A DNA stretch of 9,252 nt. It comes from CAZJJK01 sp964546285 (GTDB lineage Bacteria > Spirochaetota > Spirochaetia > Treponematales > Breznakiellaceae). Position 1 is the stretch's first letter. Every line of letters starts with the position of its first letter. Position numbers and translations under genes: made by a program. Below, in pieces: positions 7,885 through 9,252 of this stretch. The notes beneath the pieces are model-generated. The model was not told the origin of the DNA and ran no database searches. It saw nothing but the letters and a program-made list of their open reading frames with translations. The stretch spans positions 1 to 9,252 of the forward strand of contig CAZJJK010000120.1 in assembly GCA_964546285.1 (NCBI GenBank), read 5' to 3'.

Positions 7885-7919
7885 AAAACCCGCTTTAGCG
7901 CTATCCGCGCCGAAAGCGG
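7885..7919 (-). terminator. Imperfect GC-rich hairpin followed by a short T run: terminator or leader structure
   Basis: On the minus strand CCGCTTT (7919-7913) pairs with AAAGCGG (7896-7890). Inside that, GCGC (7910-7907) pairs with GCGC (7901-7898) around loop GGATA, leaving a small CG/A internal mismatch. GTTTT (7889-7885) follows, then a pyrimidine-rich tract. This could be the rho-independent terminator of the upstream gene. If the TATAAT box at 7947-7952 is active, it would instead be an attenuator-like structure in the leader of the giant gene. The T run is short, so termination strength is uncertain. Confidence 0.45.
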
Positions 7920-7946
7920 CTGGTATTTTTTAGATCTATCTTCCTT

Positions 7947-7952
7947 ATTATA
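7947..7952 (-). promoter_or_regulatory. Candidate -10 box TATAAT for the giant Ig gene
   Basis: The minus strand reads GGGTTATAATAAGG, a perfect sigma-70 -10 hexamer, about 30 bases after the stop codon of the upstream gene. With a 17-base spacer the -35 position is TGTAAA (7970-7975), which matches only three of six consensus bases. There is no TGn extension. Transcription from here would give a leader of about 140 bases containing both hairpins. A chance match in this AT-rich patch cannot be excluded. Confidence 0.45.
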
Positions 7953-7981
7953 ACCCAAAACAGGCCGCCTTTACAGTCATA

Positions 7982-9252
7982 CTAAAATACGCTGGTCCTA
8001 AGACCGAATGAGAGCAGAGGCTTAACGCCGCCGCCAACCTCAGCGGAGATCATCCAGAGCTGGAATTCCGTAAACAGGGATAAGGACCGGAAGTTCTTAG
8101 CTTTGGCGAATTTGAATTTCGGGAATTCCAATTGACCGACTATAGCGCTCAACAACAGGGGATCGCCCCGCTGGGTTTCCATATAGTAAGCGACGGTCGC
8201 CCCCAGGGCGACACCGGCTTCCAAGAATTCCCAGTCCGGCCCAAACCAGAAGGAGAAAGGCAGGGCGGCGACATTCGCTAAAAGCTTTCCGCCTATTACC
8301 GATCCATAGTACCGCTGATCCAGGCCATTCCAGTCCTTTGACGGCACATAGCCATACATAGCTTGAAGCTTGACATTGTCATCAAAGAAGGTAAGCCCAA
8401 CGCCCGTATTCAGCATCGTCCCGCCCAAGAAACTGGTGTCCAAATACAGTCCCTGTATAAAGGAAGGCAGTACATAACCAGCCTTATCGCCCTCGCGCAG
8501 GGTCAGATTTACCTCGGCTAGTTCGGTATCGTCGGAGGCTATACCGAAAATATTGATTACGCCATTAAAACGGCCGCCTTCCTCAGGGGAAAGGATGGAA
8601 ACGACGGGCGGCGTCTTATCCAGATTCAAATGAAGCCGAGAAACGCTTTCCTCGCCGTTGCGGAACAGCGTCCTCATAATCATAGGCAACGGCCCCTCGG
8701 GGTAATCCTGAGTCTCCAATCTGAAGCGCCATTGCGCCGCGCCCTGTGCGGGAAGGAAACTGCGGCCATTGTCCAAGCTCACTTCCACGGACACAGGCTC
8801 TCTGCCCTTTTTATCCGCTTCCGCCGCTTTTTTCGCCGCGTCCATGGCTTTTTTCGCGGCGGCGACAGCTTTTTTATCCCCGGCGTTTTCAGCCGCGACC
8901 AAAGCCGCCGCGGCCGCGTCTATCTTGGCGCCGGCCTCTTCCTCATCCACTGTCCAGCCGCTTGTGCCGGTCAACCAAGGGCGACCAGGTACAAAGGCGC
9001 CTGGCGCGAAGGCGTCGGATCTGATCCAAGGACCGTAGCTATAATATTCCACTGGAATGATTTCGCTAATAACAGTCGTGCCGCCTTCGGTAATAAACCG
9101 AGCCGTTAGCTCATGTTTTCCCTCGGCAAGGACCGCGCTGTCCAAATCGGCTGAGAACCAGCCGTCCTTATCGATCACAGCTGGAGCTAAGTCTTTACCA
9201 TCCAAGTAGATAGATACCGAGCTAGGCAAAACGCCGGCTTGAACCTTGCCCT
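7982..9252 (-). CDS. Ig-like / helical insert / putative C-terminal beta-barrel envelope protein (5' end beyond window)
   Basis: The frame is open from the right edge to TAG at 7984-7982, giving 422 complete codons; a TTG at 9229 is internal, not a start. Visible order: a beta-sandwich segment (about 9040-9245, with S-I-Y-L-D-G-K and G-K-H-E-L-T-A-R-F); an Ala/Lys/Glu helix (8804-8950); a second segment beginning V-E-V-S-L-D-N-G-R-S-F; a D-K-T-P-P linker; and an Ig start (V-S-I-L-S-P, G-I-A-S-D-D). From about 8485 to the stop come alternating, aromatic- and glycine-rich strands with G-L-Y-L-D, Y-G-Y-V-P, W-F-G-P-D-W-E-F and the ending LSFGLRTSVF. A C-terminal aromatic strand is typical of outer-membrane barrels (family knowledge). 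No Cys is present. I do not recognise the exact family. It lies 179 bases upstream of the giant gene on the same strand. Barrel assignment is moderate; function is unknown. Confidence 0.85.
   Translation of the reverse strand, partial: GKVQAGVLPSSVSIYLDGKDLAPAVIDKDGWFSADLDSAVLAEGKHELTARFITEGGTTVISEIIPVEYYSYGPWIRSDAFAPGAFVPGRPWLTGTSGWTVDEEEAGAKIDAAAAALVAAENAGDKKAVAAAKKAMDAAKKAAEADKKGREPVSVEVSLDNGRSFLPAQGAAQWRFRLETQDYPEGPLPMIMRTLFRNGEESVSRLHLNLDKTPPVVSILSPEEGGRFNGVINIFGIASDDTELAEVNLTLREGDKAGYVLPSFIQGLYLDTSFLGGTMLNTGVGLTFFDDNVKLQAMYGYVPSKDWNGLDQRYYGSVIGGKLLANVAALPFSFWFGPDWEFLEAGVALGATVAYYMETQRGDPLLLSAIVGQLEFPKFKFAKAKNFRSLSLFTEFQLWMISAEVGGGVKPLLSFGLRTSVF
8804..8950 (-). other. Ala/Lys/Glu-rich helical insert within the putative barrel protein
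   Basis: About 49 residues begin V-D-E-E-E-A-G-A-K and run through A-rich stretches such as AAAAALVAAEN and AVAAAKKAMDAAKKAAEADK to K-K-G-R-E. There is no proline and only two glycines before the final K-K-G, and charged residues recur every three to four positions, so a single long charged helix or coiled coil is expected. It separates two beta-rich segments and could act as a spacer or a periplasmic contact segment. Confidence 0.65.

Noticed and set aside
7931..7938. Palindrome tagatcta downstream of the -10 box
   Set aside because: An 8-base perfect palindrome near a promoter could be an operator. It is short, unrepeated and AT-rich, so there is no support beyond position.
8162..8170. R-G-D tripeptide in the putative barrel region
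   Set aside because: RGD is an integrin-binding motif, but three residues occur often by chance. There is no evidence for a eukaryotic target or for loop exposure.
8630..9109. 159-codon plus-strand open frame over the Ala/Lys region
   Set aside because: It lies opposite the well-supported barrel-protein frame, and its Arg/Phe-rich translation is what the reverse of an Ala/Lys helix gives.

Overview
The window holds two protein-coding genes, both on the minus strand and both running off an edge. The right part (7982-9252) is the 3' end of a gene whose product combines Ig-like beta-sandwich segments, an Ala/Lys/Glu-rich helical insert and a C-terminal region that looks like an outer-membrane beta-barrel. 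After a 179-base intergenic stretch comes a very large gene (7802 down to base 1). It has a good ribosome binding site and an N-terminal export signal with a possible lipobox, and it stays open for 2,600 codons to the left edge without an in-frame stop. I checked this by reading every triplet on the complementary strand.

The giant protein is a chain of about 23 bacterial Ig-like domains. The first seven (about 5166-7646) are individually diverged, and a 59-residue non-Ig insert separates the second from the third. The remaining sixteen form a hierarchical repeat. Two domain types (I and II) alternate strictly, giving dimers of roughly 205-220 residues. Three different dimers (called FA, BC and DE here) make a six-domain super-repeat of 641-653 residues. 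Two full super-repeats are present (3243-5165 and 1284-3242). A third (1-1283) has FA followed directly by a DE-like pair and so lacks one dimer.

The organism cannot be fixed from this sequence. Base composition is moderately GC-rich. Giant Ig-domain lipoproteins, a relaxed lipobox and a protein ending in an aromatic barrel strand would fit a GC-richer spirochaete of the Treponema group, but other envelope-bearing phyla are possible.

Both products look like cell-envelope proteins. The giant one has a single cysteine, at the lipobox, and the visible part of the other has none. They are collinear. A perfect TATAAT box and two RNA hairpins in the intergenic gap suggest that the giant gene has its own promoter and a structured leader. 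A role in adhesion or as a surface stalk is inferred from architecture only. The many open frames on the plus strand are antisense shadows of these two genes.
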